Shown here in pieces: positions 10,303-22,319 of a DNA stretch of 64,000 nt. The translations under genes and the position numbers were made by a program. Source of the DNA: Lineus longissimus (taxonomy: Eukaryota > Nemertea > Pilidiophora > Heteronemertea > Lineidae); assembly GCF_910592395.1 (NCBI RefSeq), contig NC_088308.1, positions 11,423,001 to 11,487,000 of the forward strand, written 5' to 3'. The number at the start of each line of letters is the position of its first letter. Position 1 is the stretch's first letter. The notes beneath the pieces are model-generated. The model worked only from the letters and a program-made list of their open reading frames with translations. It was not told where the DNA came from and made no database searches.

Positions 10303-12827
10303 ATGGCCGACTTCGAAAATCATTTCAAACTTTTGAAAGAGCAAATACGCAGTGTGGATAATACGAAAAAGCCAAACACTAAGACGAGCAGTGGACAATT
10401 GAAGGCACAACCGGAAACCCTGTTTTATGATTATTCATGGCAACGGGCCGACGGAAATGACGCGTCCAATGATGGAGCTGGAGAAGTAGTCGGAGACGGA
10501 GGAGGTGCATATTTCCCGTGTAATGCTAAATTCTATAGTGATCGCCTGACTACATGGCGGAATATGACACTCGCATACTTCAAAGATGCCGAACTCTCAA
10601 AATCTATGCAGGTTACCGAATCAAAAATCGCTGGAGGTTCTGCAATCCGGGTGACTATGATTCAATCGTATTCAGATGATGTAGATACTGCTGATACTGA
10701 TACTGATAGTAAGTTGTATGTTATTCTGAACTTCTATCAAAAGAACTCTTTTGTGATGATACAAGGAGGTGGTTTCATGGATTGGTGCAGTCGCCATTTC
10801 ACACGCATAAGGAAATCTCTCTCTCCCTGCGAATCGTTGAACCCTATTGTAGCTGATAGTGATACATGTAAGACTCCAGACGAAAATCATACTGCTGACG
10901 TGGTGGTTACTGCTGACGCTGTGGTTACTACTGACGTGGTGGTTACAAACTCTGAATCTGATAAATGCAATCTGAATGACCCTGATGATGTGATTGTGAA
11001 CGCAGAAACGCTGCCTTGTGATGACAATACGGTCATCGACAAAACACATTCGTCCTCTCAGGATCTTTTCTCAGATGAAGATGTTAATCCTGACTCATGT
11101 GCTGCACAGGGGACGAAAACGCTTACCCCTACTCCACCCTCGCCCTCACTGGACCATGTTACCAGTTCGAAATCGTGTAAATGCGATGAGGTCATGGACA
11201 AGTTCCACTCTGGCTTTCAAGCTCTGGAGAACAACCTCACCTCACTTTCTAAGATTGTGTGTGATCTTCAAAAGGACTCTCATATCTCAGTAGATATGGA
11301 AGCCATGGAACAAAAATTCGTGTCTTTTGTAAAATCAACACAGAAACTGTCATCTGACATTTCATCTCTTAAGCAAACGATGGAGTCTAACAAGTCCGCC
11401 AGTGCCAAACGTTTTGAAACTATGAGTGTCCGACTGGATAATACTAACTCGAGGCTGCTTGGTTTCGCTGCCAGTAATGACACCATCAAGGGTGAAGTGA
11501 AGACAACAAACGACAGACTTACTGCTGCTTTCGAAATGATCAAATCTATTCAAGTTCAGTTAAGTGATCTGTCAGAGGACTACACAAGTTTCAAAAACGA
11601 CCAACTAGACTATTACTCTAAACCATCTAAACGTGCAGCCAAACGTGCAGAACGATCAGAGAAGAAAAAATTGAGGTGCCCTGCGAAAACAGATTCCACT
11701 CTCTCCCCGATGACGAGGAATTTCACAATGAAATCAATGCGTCCCCTGTAAGATCTATGGTCCGGTCCATCTGCGACGTTCTTCTCGTTGGTTCCTCGCA
11801 TGTTAAGAACATTCATGCAGGGGCTATGTTTGGAAAAGACAGGGTATCCGTCAAGAAGCACATGCTGGAGGATAAATCGTTTAATGGTGCCTCCGACTTC
11901 GTGTCAGACTCGTACATCCAAGCTGAAAAAGCTGTTGTCTTTGTTCTTGGCACAAAAGATGCAACAAACTATAATCCCGGTGAATGTCGTAAAAACATTC
12001 AAACCCTTCTGAAAACAGCGCATGAAAAACATCCAAATGCGAACATTTGTATGGTCAGTGCGCCAGCAACACGGGATGATCTGGCACTCAACGACACGAT
12101 TAAGCAAGTGAACGCAATGCTTCAAATTCAGTGCGAGGAGTATGAACCCACAAAGGGTAGCGCATGTTTCCTTGACATTGGTGTCTTTGCAGCTGATCTA
12201 TACCACGACACTGTACATCTTAGTGTGAAACATGGCGGTGTTGCTCGGATGATACGTAGGATCGCTGCACAGGTTCGCCCTTTGATCGGTCTTACTGAAT
12301 CACTCTCTCAGAAAAACACTCGCTCTCGAGGCTCACATGGTTCAGATGACTCATCTTCAAATGAACGATCTAAGTTTCAACAGAGTAAATCGTCCCGCCA
12401 GCCAATGCAGACCAGACACAGTATTGACAGACGGCGTGATCATAACAGTAATACCACTTCGTCTGATCATCCAACACATGGCCGTCTTCCTGACTTTTCA
12501 AAGTCCCGCCAATCAGTGCAGACCAGTCACGCTATCAACGGACAGCGCCGTCCTGTCACCATTCCGTCTGCCAATTCAATGCATGATCGTCAACCAGACT
12601 TCTCAGAATACCGTGCTATGCCACATTTCGGATATCACCCCGCAAACATGAACAATTTTCAGCGCAATGGACCTTTTCAGTGGTCAATGCCTGTCGTGCA
12701 TGATCACATGAACATGAACAACTTCATGAACAATGCAATGCAATTGCCACAAGTCCAGTCTGGTCCCCCACATATGTATGGACCCTACTCTGGCATGCCT
12801 GCCTTTCCTCATTTCCAACGTGGATGA
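10303..12827 (+). pseudogene. LINE ORF1: coiled coil plus SGNH-hydrolase-like domain
   Basis: Single ORF of about 840 codons split by the loss of one A in an A-run near 11668. The first part (MADFENHFKLL...) has a compact domain with LYVILNFYQKNSFVMIQG (about residues 140-160), an acidic linker with a repeated VVTADAVVTTDVVVT motif, and a long helical coiled coil (about 290-440). After the frame change comes an SGNH/esterase-like fold: DVLLVGSSHVKNI (block I serine), VFVLGTKDATN (block III-like) and DTVHLS (Asp-x2-His, block V). A Ser/His/Arg-rich tail and a Met/Asn/Pro-rich end follow. Esterase-like ORF1 domains are known from CR1/L2-type LINEs. The role in retrotransposition is unclear. Confidence 0.65.
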
Positions 12828-12889
12828 GCATGAGGCCTGAACTCTAAAGAACTCAATTATTTCATTATGGTCACAAACTTTTGTTTAAC

Positions 12890-15800
12890 ATGAGTAATTG
12901 TATAACAGTTAGCACTCTAAATTTAAATGGTTCTGGCATTGACGGATGGAAGCTTTCTGACTCTAGTCTACTGAATAGAATCGCCAAATGTGATATCTTC
13001 GGTATATTAGAATCTTGGACAACAGAGAATTCTTCAATACAGCTTCCTGACTATTATACCTACAACAAATATAGGAACCTATCGAAACATGCCAGACGTG
13101 CCTCGGGTGGCATTTTATGTTTCATCAAAAACTCCATCAAAAAGGGGGTCAAAATTCTAGGCAGTAAGTCCGAAAACTTACTGTGGCTGGAACTCAAATC
13201 TGATTTCTTTAAATTCAAGAAATCAATATTTCTTTGCATTTCTTATATTCCACCTTCTGGTTCACCTCGTTTAAATGACACCTGGGAACTATTCCAGGAT
13301 GAGGTACTTATGTATAAAAGTCAGGGTATGATAGCACTATCCGGTGATTTCAATAGTCGAATCGGTGGAGAACTCGACTTTATTCAGAAAGATTCCATCC
13401 TCCATTTGCCAATTGGTGACCATTTGAATTATGTATGTGATGATGACAGTATCCCAATGAGGCTTCATCGTGATAATGTTCTCAACAGACATGGTAAATC
13501 CCTGATTGATATTGCTGTTGGAAACAAACTTAGATTTTTGAATGGTAGAGACATTGGTGATTATTTTGGTAACTTCACATATTTTAAAGTATGCCAGGAT
13601 AAAGTGTTTAAAAGTGCAATAGACCACACACTTGTCTCTGAAGAGCTGTTTGCATCTGTAAACCATTTTTGTGTACATCCTTTTGATCTTGCTCTGTCCG
13701 ATCATTGTCAGATTTCTTTTGACATCAATGTACCGATAGATTTATTAACAAAGGATAGGATTGATGAGTACTGTGTGATTTGACTCCATTACCAAAAAAG
13801 TATTTATGGAATGATGAAGGTAAACTGAAATTTGCTAAGGTATTGGAATCTAAGGCAATTAATGCACAGTTACGGTACTTTCAAAGTATACAATACAGTA
13901 ACGAACAATCTGGTATAGACTCAGCCATTCGTGATGTGAACCGTATTTTTACTGAAGCTGCTGAGGTCAGTCTAAAAATATCCATAGGCTCTAAACCTCA
14001 TCAGAGGACAAATCCCAAGAAGTCGCACAAACGTTGGTATAACGAAAACTGCAAATATCTGCGGTCTAATATCCGAAGTCTATCAAAGACTCTCGCCCGC
14101 GAGCCCAATAATACTTATCTCGCAGGTCGTCTTCGAGCTATGTGCAACCAATATAACAAAGCGATCAAAAGAGCCAAAAGAGAAAATAAGGATTTTCTTG
14201 TTAACAAGCTATGCGAGTCCGAGAAAAAAGACCCAAAGATGTTCTGGGAAACTATAAAACAATTAAATGACTGTGCTCAGACGCCGGCCCAAAATAATGT
14301 CAATCCATTGGTTTTTTTAAAGCATTTTGAGGATCTTGCTCTTCCTTCAGACTTTAAAGGTAGTAGTAGTCCTACATGTGGTTCTGTACAGGGATCCAAT
14401 CCTCAGGCTCAATCACATGACTGTTCCATCTCTGATTCAGAAGTGGCAGAACTCAACAAACCATTCACTATTGGTGAAATTAAAAAATCCATTAAAAAGC
14501 TCAAAAATGGTAAGGCAGTTGGTTTTGATTCAATTTCTAATGAAATGATTAAAACTGGCTCAGATCACCTTTTGCCTCTCCTCACCAAAGTTTTCAATCT
14601 AATTTTAGGTAGTTCACTTTCTCCATCTCAATGGAGATATGGTTATATTGTCCCTCTTTTTTAAAAAAAAGGTGACCCCACTGACCCTAATAATTATCGT
14701 GGAATTACTATTTCCAGCTGTTTGTGTAAACTGTTCTCATCTGTACTAAATGCCAGGCTTGTATCATATATGGATCGGAATAATGTTATCAGTAATTGTC
14801 AGAATGGCTTTAAGAAAAGTGCCAGAACTAGTGACAACATTTTTATCATCAAAACCATTGTTAACAAGTACTTCAGCAAAGGTAAAAAAATATATTGTTG
14901 TTTTGTCGACCTTAAAAAGGCATTCGACAGTGTTTGGCATAGTGGTTTATTCTCTAAAATGATGAACGTCAATATTTCTGGCAACTTCCTTAATTATATA
15001 AAAAACTTTTATGGTTCTATGTCAAGCTGTATCAAATTCCCTCAAGGGATGTCACGGATTTTTAAAGTCAAAGTTGGTACTCGCCAGGGGGATGTTCTTA
15101 GTCCCACACTATTTAATCTTTTTATCAATGATATTGTAAATGTACTGGATCAGACTAATCCATCGCCAGCATTATTAGATACAACCAAATTGTCGTCTTT
15201 ACTGTATGCAGATGATTTGGTTCTCTTCTCCCTAACCTCAACAGGTCTTCAGACATGTCTCAACGGCTTGTCACAATATTGTAAAACATGGAGACTTCAA
15301 ATCAATTTGGACTAGTCAAAGATTTTGGTTTTCGAAAAGAAACTCTCAGATCAGGTACCTTTTACACTGGACAATGTTATACTTGATAGGGTGTATGACT
15401 TCACATATCTGGGAACATCCATTGACTATAAGGGTTCTTTTAAGTCTGGAGTTAAAGTGCTTACCAAAAAAGGCTCCAAAGCTTTTTATGTTCTGATGAA
15501 AACAATTAACTCCAATCGAATAGAACCTCGTACTGCTATTCGTTTGTTTAATAGCTTTATCAGGCCAATTCTCATGTATAACTGTGAAATTTGGAGTTTC
15601 GCTTTTCTCAATTCACTCGAATTATTGTATCATTCTCATTTCTTCTCTGTATTACAAAATGACAAAAGGTCAAATTCTAGTCAAAAAAACAAACTCAGAA
15701 CCTACAGAACTTTTAAAACTGAGTACCAACTTGAGCCCTACCTTAATGTTCTAAAAAACAGGGGGTTGTTTTCAAAAATGGCTAAGTTTCGCCTTAGCAA

Positions 15801-16092
15801 TCACAACCTACTCATCGAAAAAGGTAGACATTTTGGTACTCAGTTAGAAAAGCGTCTCTGTCCTTTTGGGTGTAACGTTATTGAGGACGAGTTCCACTTT
15901 TTTGCACGATGTCCCTCTAACAATAAATTAAGAGACGAGTATCTCACAAATATATATTTTTATAAATGTAGTCAATTATTTTCAAATCTGGATTTTATTT
16001 CTATTATGAGTAGTACTGACTTTATTTTAGATACTGCTATTTTTATCTCGAAAGCCTTTGAAGAAAGACAAACAGCTCTTCAGGGGCACTAA
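12890..16092 (+). pseudogene. LINE ORF2: endonuclease, reverse transcriptase, zinc knuckle
   Basis: ATG at 12890. Endonuclease: VSTLNLNGSG, GILESWT (Glu), ALSGDFNSRIGG, SDHCQISFD. RT: LKNGKAVGFDSISNEM, FVDLKKAFDSVWH (motif A), GTRQGDVLSPTLFN (motif B), LLYADDLVLFS (motif C, catalytic ADD). C-terminal CPFGCNVIEDEFHFFARC (C-x3-C-x7-H-x4-C). Disruptions: loss of one T near 13778, TAA at 14662-14664 inside the conserved FKKGDP motif, and TAG at 15313-15315. Codons on both sides of each break stay LINE-like, so it is a recent pseudogene. Confidence 0.8.
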
Positions 16093-16221
16093 TTAATAAG
16101 TCATTGTGGTCTTATTTTAATCACCATATACATGTAACTTTCTTTTAAAAATATTTTTGTATGTGTTGTATTTGTATATATGTGCTGCCATACTGTCTTA
16201 TCCTTTGATAGTTGTGCAATA

Positions 16222-16266
16222 AATTGAATTGAATTGAATTGAATTGAATTGAATTGAATTGAATTG
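16222..16266 (+). repeat. (GAATT)n LINE tail
   Basis: About nine units of GAATT directly after the LINE 3' UTR. This pentamer tail marks the 3' end of the element. Confidence 0.8.
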
Positions 16267-17159
16267 GTATTAGTGGCTTATAACGTACATATCCCACGAT
16301 CCAAATCAGGCTGCCCCACCCTTCAGCTAGGGGTGGAACTAAACAGACATTGCGCTACAGTGGGATAATGATGAACTATAGCAACGAAGTATCTTTTTTA
16401 AGTTATGCGTGACGTCAGAGTGACGTCATTTTGTAAACAAAGGTATCCATCTATTCGCAAACCAGTCCGTATGAATGTTTTAGATTTGCAGTAGGTTTGT
16501 AGTAATCATATAGTTTCATGACTCTTCAATTATTCTGATTAATCTTCACGCAAGTTTTCGACAGTTTTAAAGTTGTCAATATTTGCGGCAACCCATTTTA
16601 CTGGAGAACTATATCAGCTCATCCTCGTTTCTCGTGCTACTTTTTTAGCCACCGCCTCTGCCGCTACTAAAACAGCAGCACAGGCACGTGAAACTTAGAG
16701 ACCCCCCCCCCCCCCTGTCCGATCCGGTTGCCCCCTTGACTGACAAACAAACCCAGACTACACCGACAGCAAATCTAAAAACGATATCATTTTACATTTG
16801 GGGGGGGATGGAGGTAGTTAGTCGAGGGGGCCTGAGCTGAATTGAAGGGGTAGGGGGCAATTGAGCTATTATATAATTTCTCGCGCCTGTGCGCAGTAGT
16901 TTCGAGATCTCGCGGGATACAGAACGTGCGACATTCGATTTATCGGATGGTGTTGTGGTATTTCAGTTTTGCTCAATTCCATTGCTATTTACGGTTTGAA
17001 GTACCGGTAGGCTATGAAACGTAGACCATGTCATAGTTAGGACCGCATCAAATATCCTGACCATGGAATTTGGTGGTAAGTATAGCCAGGTGGTCGCCAA
17101 GGTGTTGTTTTTTTGTCACCTAATTCTCCTAAATCGATCTGAGAAAAAAGCATGGCGGT
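16267..17159. other. Non-repetitive flank with candidate first exon
   Basis: No ORF of note. Contains homopolymer C and G tracts (about 16700-16715 and 16801-16808). At 17063 a perfect-context ATG (gaccATGG) opens four codons and a base (M-E-F-G) directly before a strong donor GTAAGT at 17076. It could be the first coding exon of a plus-strand host gene whose intron now holds the nested elements. No second exon was linked to it. Confidence 0.25.
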
Positions 17160-17168
17160 CGCCCAGCC
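17160..17168. repeat. 9-bp target duplication of the MULE, left copy
   Basis: CGCCCAGCC here and again at 39677-39685, flanking the MULE ends. Nine bases is the usual target duplication length of Mutator-like elements. Confidence 0.7.
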
Positions 17169-17275
17169 GACCGGTCAAATTGTCCCCGATCAAAGTCGTC
17201 CCCTGGAGAAATCGTCCCCGCTGATACCAAATCGTCCCCGAGTCATATCGTCCCCATGTCAAGTCGTCCACGTCT

Positions 17276-18568
17276 TCATACTGCACTTCTGTTGCGTGTT
17301 TCTCCGTCATCTCAACGGCCAGTATTGTAGTTTTTTACAGTTAAAATACATGTAGGCCTACTCATATGAATTTTAGTAGAACATTGATGGCGTTTTGGGG
17401 TATAGAGTTGTTATCTTGGGAAAGGGTTCGGGTGATGTGTAGGCCTACCGGATGCTACCGGTATGCGTGCTGGATAGGCCTGGCCTACCTACTTTTGACT
17501 TTGGACTTCCTCTCCAATATGTAGGCTAACATAACATTAATTCGAATGAATAAAATATTTACAATGTGCTTCTGCTAACAACCTGGGCCTGGTTGTTCAA
17601 AACAATTTTTGTCACAACCCTGGCGTCTGAAGGCTTGACAAAAATTGTTTTGAACAACAGGCCCTGATGCTTTCTTGCGTCTGTTTTTTTACATGCGGTC
17701 CCGGTGATGCAGAGGACTTTCATCAGAATAGTGTTGTGGGAGCCAAGTATCCGGGGGTGGGTCAGGAATTCGGGATGGGTGATGCAGTCGCTCGGCGGGG
17801 GCTCCGGGTATGAACAGTGTATCAGTGTTGGCCCCCTATTCTGTTATATTTAAAAAATAATGGAGAAATAAACTCGGACTTTAGTTATCAATGATTTATT
17901 AGGATGAAAAAGAAACAAAATTAAGTACAACAGCACAATCATTTAACGTTTAGTTTAGTGAACATAATATACATGATATAAGGAATTTCCAAGATGTTTT
18001 GGGTACAATAAAATAGTGGCGAACGCCATATTTCTGTTCAATTGCGGCAAATAAAAATAGCAAATTAGGCTACATCATGATATTGCAGAACACGTGGGCT
18101 TTGTGCATATAAAACACCTATTACATACACTTATTTTGTTTATCCGAGTCACGTTACAATTACAAACGAGAAGATGATAACTACATTAATAGGCAAGTAC
18201 ATTAATAGGCTGTTACTCTAAATAGAGTTTTTAAAAATATACTTTCCATATTTTATAAATGTAGGCCCTATCTGCTTTGACCAGAGTTTTCTTCAGTTAC
18301 ATGTACCATTTTATGAAATGTATTGTTATTTCTCTTTCCCCAAATATGGGGGGTACAATAAAAATTATTATTATTATTATAGCCTACTACATGTAATATT
18401 AGATAACACCTTTAATAGTAGAGTATATATAAAACCCTGATACTGATAGTACAGTTATAGAGTGATAGGCATACGGTACAACTCTAACTCAGTCGCCAAT
18501 TCATCAATTAATTTACACATTATTATACCATTAAAAAAGAACGTCTTCCTCAGTTAAAGAGTTTATGG
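17276..18568. other. MULE interior, 3' of transposase, no gene
   Basis: Sequence between the left subterminal repeats and the end of the transposase. It has a perfect inverted pair around 17592-17661 (acaattttt/aaaaattgt) and simple (ATT)n at 18364-18380, and no supported coding region. Confidence 0.4.
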
Positions 18569-20435
18569 TTAGGCGCACCAGTGTCCGTTCGATTTTGTAA
18601 CACCAGGTTGTTTAATTGTCCGTATTGCTGGCAACCAGATGCGAGCACTTTCGTAGGAGTTGAGTTGCCGTCTTCTTTTCCTGTATAAACTCGTCCCAAA
18701 GCGTGAAGATCTTCCCCTGTTGTTGTAATCTTTTTTGCGTTTCCCCGACATCAGGATGAAGGCGACTGGTACTTGTTTTACGTTGTCTCCGCTCTTCACG
18801 AATGCGTGGATGGATGCGAGCTGGGTGAACGGCGCCTTGACCAACTTGAACGTCCCGTCAATATACCACGTTTTGGCATTCGAAAGGGGCTTGTGGTATT
18901 CGACTCGATGACTCGACGACGCGATGACTCGATGACGCGATCCGGTTGGAATCTTTTTAAAGAATATCACTGCTTGGACTGTAATTTATACATAGAATCA
19001 TAAGTGGAGGAAAATAAAAGAGAACCGATCATTACCAACCCCTTTCCAGCTGTTTTCACCGTATCTAATCCGACCATTTTTCGTTTCCTACAAGTTCGCA
19101 TTTTTGATAAAACCATGCGCCATGTTGCTATGCAAGCCACTGGTATCTTACCGTCAATACAGCTAATACACCTAAATATAGCTGGTTCAGATCAACCTCC
19201 TACCCAGGATCTTTACGAGCAGAAATTCCAATGTTAAAATGACACGCGAGTTCCTGGAGACAAGGTTGGCTCTGGATATCCGTTCAGCACGGCAATATTA
19301 AATGTCCTATACACCTTTCCAGAAATGGGGCGCTGAGTGTCCGAAATAGTGATGTCATAAGGGGAAACTAGGCCTGTGGTGGAGGGACAAAGGAGATAGT
19401 CATGGTTGACCAACACACTTGAATGCCTTTAATGACGGACAAGGGGGAAAAAGTTAGTTCCAATGCAAGCCACCAATTTCGGAAAGCATGTATAGGGGCT
19501 GATGTATTGGGGGGGGGGCAGATGTCAAGGGACAGAAGAGGGACTGAGTGACTGAGTCTAAAAAACTGCACATATGCGAAATTCCGATTCTTGACAGACT
19601 ACCACATGACATCTGACATTGGCCACTAGAAGCTTGTTTGTCAATTAAATCTCCGGTCATTTTGCATGCTATGAAACTTCCACGAGTCCTTTAAATATCA
19701 AAATCAATCGCGGGGACCAATCTTCAGTGGCCATGGCTGGGGGGGGGGGGGGACATCCTTCCACATACCGTAGCTTGGTATGGGAAGGCCGAGCTAAAAC
19801 CTCTGCTGTTGCAGCGGTAGCCCGGAGACCAGGATCATGGGATTCCGTATTTTAGCAAAATCCATAGCAACGATCGCGTCATCGAGCCATCGCGTCGTCG
19901 AGTCATCGAGTCGAATACCACAAGCCTTCGAAAGGAGCTGGACCATCTTGTCAGTTGCGAATATTAGGTGACGTTTCTCGCCTACGGTGATGTCGGCACG
20001 AAGGAATGTCGCTGGAACGTATGTTTCGTCAATTTCGAAATCGAGGGTGGTAGGATCTTGTGGTCTGGCCTTCTGACGGTGACGATTCGCAGCTCTGGCT
20101 AGATTCTCTGGTTTCGAAAGCGCCGGAAGGGGTGCCGAAGTTTCGTGTATGCCTTCGTCGAGTAAGGCCCGGTTCACAATCTCCGCTGCCGACGTGAATA
20201 CCTGCCGGGTGGCCGTCTTCTTCACGTCCGCTCGGATCTTCGCGGCAACGGCTGCACCGAGTTGTGCCTCGTGGACATGCGGCTGCAAGCCCCGTGTGAA
20301 ATTGTCTCCTTTTTGCATCACGGACGCCTTACACCAAACTACTTTGTTCCTGACGCTGCACGTCCATGTCGTGGTCCCCTTCGCGGTTCGTGGTCGTTTC
20401 TTTACAGTGTACGTGTAACCGTTGCTGTCTGCCAA
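18569..20435 (-). pseudogene. MULE transposase with FLYWCH-type N-terminus, interrupted
   Basis: Minus-strand coding 20435-19936 gives MADSNGYTYTVKKR..., a FLYWCH/WRKY-GCM1-like zinc finger (TTTWTCSVRNKVVWCKA ... HVH), a linker and FATDKMVQLL. Coding resumes at 18878 with [14 protein letters not shown] (first catalytic Asp of the MULE domain) and [17 protein letters not shown]. The 18888-19926 element sits exactly between the two, inside a codon run duplicated as TTCGAAAGG. Further on, the central catalytic region is deleted and the C-terminal LWDEF...SHLVA segment is out of frame. Related in sequence to the fragment at 40221-40939. Confidence 0.7.
18888..19926. mobile_element. 1,039-bp non-autonomous element with 9-bp duplication, copy 1
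   Basis: Begins GGCTTGTGGTATTCGACTCG and ends with its exact complement. Each end carries a run of short repeats (cgatgactcg, acgacgcgatg). Flanked by TTCGAAAGG at 18879-18887 and 19927-19935. No transposase; the ORFs inside are short and low-quality. The 9-bp duplication suggests a Mutator-type donor. A second copy in opposite orientation is at 54994-56057. Confidence 0.8.
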
Positions 20436-20572
20436 CTTCGTTTTCCCTCGCTGCGTCCCATCAGTGACCGTCGTGTAAGTGGTTGCTGGTCCGTCATCGG
20501 CGCCGGAAACCGGGACGATTTCACCCGGGGACGATTTGACATGGGGACGATTTGACTCCTATGAGCGGGGAC

Positions 20573-20578
20573 GATTGC
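20573..20578. repeat. 6-bp Polinton target duplication, left copy
   Basis: GATTGC immediately left of the element and again at 39646-39651 on the right. Six bases is the standard Polinton/Maverick duplication length. Confidence 0.9.
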
Positions 20579-20833
20579 AGTAGTATATGGGCTACTTGGG
20601 GAAAATTATGAACTTTTGACCTAGTGACCTACTGACCTACTGACCTACTTTGTGTATGAGAAGTTTGAAAGTTGACCTGACCTAGTGACCTAGTTTGGAT
20701 GACCTAGTGACCTACTGACCTACTGACCTACTTTGTGTATGAGAAGTTTGAAAGTTGACCTGACCTAGTGACCTAGTTTGGATATGGTGTAAAATCTCCA
20801 GAGTGGGTCATGGCCTAGTAACCTACTTTGGAC
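20579..20833 (+). repeat. Polinton left terminal inverted repeat
   Basis: AGTAGTATATGGGCTACTTG onward matches the complement of 39645-39475 base for base as far as I can follow, except that the left copy holds an extra tandem 83-bp unit (about 20698-20780). It is made largely of TGACCTA(G/C) repeats, i.e. AGGTCA half-sites on the other strand spaced by two bases. Confidence 0.9.
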
Positions 20834-21180
20834 CTGACCTAGTGACCTAGTTTGGATATGGTGTAAAATCTCCAGAGTGGGAAAGTTATGAACTTTTGAC
20901 CTAGTGACCTGTTGACCTGTTGACCTACTTTCTGTGTGAGAAGTTTTCAAAGTTGACCTGACCTAGTGACCTAGTGACCTAGTTTTTATATGGTGTAAAA
21001 TCTCCAGAGTGGGTCATGGCCCACTGACCTACTGACATACTTGAGATATCCGAAGTTTAGACGACCTTGACTTGGTAAACCAGTTTGTGGATATTGTGAA
21101 AAATAACCAATTTGGGTTATAGCCTAGTGACATGGTGACATAGTAGACCTAACTTGAAGATACTGAAAAGAATAAGAGTG
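20834..21180 (+). repeat. Polinton left subterminal repeats
   Basis: Continues the TIR theme with diverged copies of its units: gacctagtgacctag, atggtgtaaaatctccagag (two more copies), agttatgaacttttgacc. These are not matched at the right end in the same order, so they are additional internal duplications rather than TIR. Confidence 0.75.
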
Positions 21181-21259
21181 AGTCAGCACATATAATACTA
21201 AGGGTGTTGTAAAATATCTAAGAATACCACGTCAAGTTCATGTACAGCATTCAAAAGCA

Positions 21260-21700
21260 GCTTTGATAAGGAACAACTATAGCACTACAGACATAGATGA
21301 AGTATTTATATATTATGCTAACCACAAGGAGGAAGACTTCATATGGCAATTGGCCACTCTGTTCTCTTTGAACAAAAAGCGTTATTACATGGTACACCTA
21401 TCACCATTCATAAGGAACAACTGTAGCATGACATGCATAGATGAAGTATTTACATATTACACCAACCACAAGAGGGCAGACTTCATACTGCAATTGACCA
21501 ATCTGTTCTCTTTGAAACATGAAGCGTTATCATAAGGTACCCCAAGCAACAGCTTTGATAAGGAACAACTACAGTATGACAGACATAGATGAACTATTTA
21601 TATATTACATCAACCTCAAGGAGGAAGACTTCATATTACAATTGGCCACTCTTTTTCCCTTTGGACCAAAAAGCGTTAGTACATGGTATGCCATTCAATA
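21260..21700 (+). repeat. Three tandem coding-like modules of about 144 bp
   Basis: Units starting near 21267, 21411 and 21559 share ATAAGGAACAACT...GACATAGATGAA...GAAGACTTCATA...GGCCACTCT. Each encodes a version of IRNNYSxTDIDEVFIYY followed by KEEDFI-QLATLF. Units 1 and 2 share one frame, unit 3 is shifted. A relic of a duplicated small gene or exon is possible; alternatively it is a subterminal repeat with a chance open frame. No family recognised. Confidence 0.6.
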
Positions 21701-22319
21701 TTTTTCTATTTCATGCAACAGAGTCTGCTAAAACAATATTCAGAAAAATATCACATTCAAAGTTACACCAACTCTGTACAGACTAAAGTCAACTGCCTAG
21801 AACTTTTCACAAAGCACTCTACTAAAATGCATGTATGACATTATGCAAATGATGATTGGTGCAATTCACCAAATGGTAGTTTGGGTATTATGTATAATTT
21901 TTTGTAATTTTTGTCCTAATCAGGTCATAAACGATGGAACAACATAATTGTGATGATCGACCTAAATGCTGCTACCGTTTTATTTAATGACCCTAATTTG
22001 ACCATAAGTACTGGTAATTATTTTTTTCCCTTTGTTACATACAGATATTTTTCAACAACTTGTGTGATTCTTGTTTAAGATCAGGATTATATTATTGTTT
22101 AATCATTCTGTTACTCATAGTCTTTTGAGACGGATGTCTATTGTGTTGTGGCTTTGGTGATATCAGGAGAATCTCATACCCAGAAACTTCACGGATATTA
22201 AACTAAGGTAAGAATTTTTGATCTATTATTCCTTATTGTAGGCCTACAATGAGATTTATTTTTGGAGGTATATTTGGCCCTGAAAGGACCGTTTTTCCTG
22301 ATGCCCCTGGGTGAAAAGT
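21701..22319. other. Polinton left arm, no gene seen
   Basis: AT-rich sequence with no ORF of note and no strong repeat. Lies downstream (3') of the minus-strand zinc-binding gene. Confidence 0.5.

Larger units (their letters stand above)
10190..16266 (+). mobile_element. LINE (non-LTR retrotransposon), near full length
   Basis: Two-ORF element: ORF1 (10303-12827) and ORF2 (12890-16092) with endonuclease, RT and a C-terminal CCHC knuckle, then a 3' UTR with AATAAA-like signal ending in (GAATT)n, the kind of short tandem tail left by target-primed reverse transcription. The 5' limit is approximate. Broken by one base loss in ORF1 and by one frameshift and two stops in ORF2. Clade (I/Jockey/CR1 group) was not resolved. 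Confidence 0.8.
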
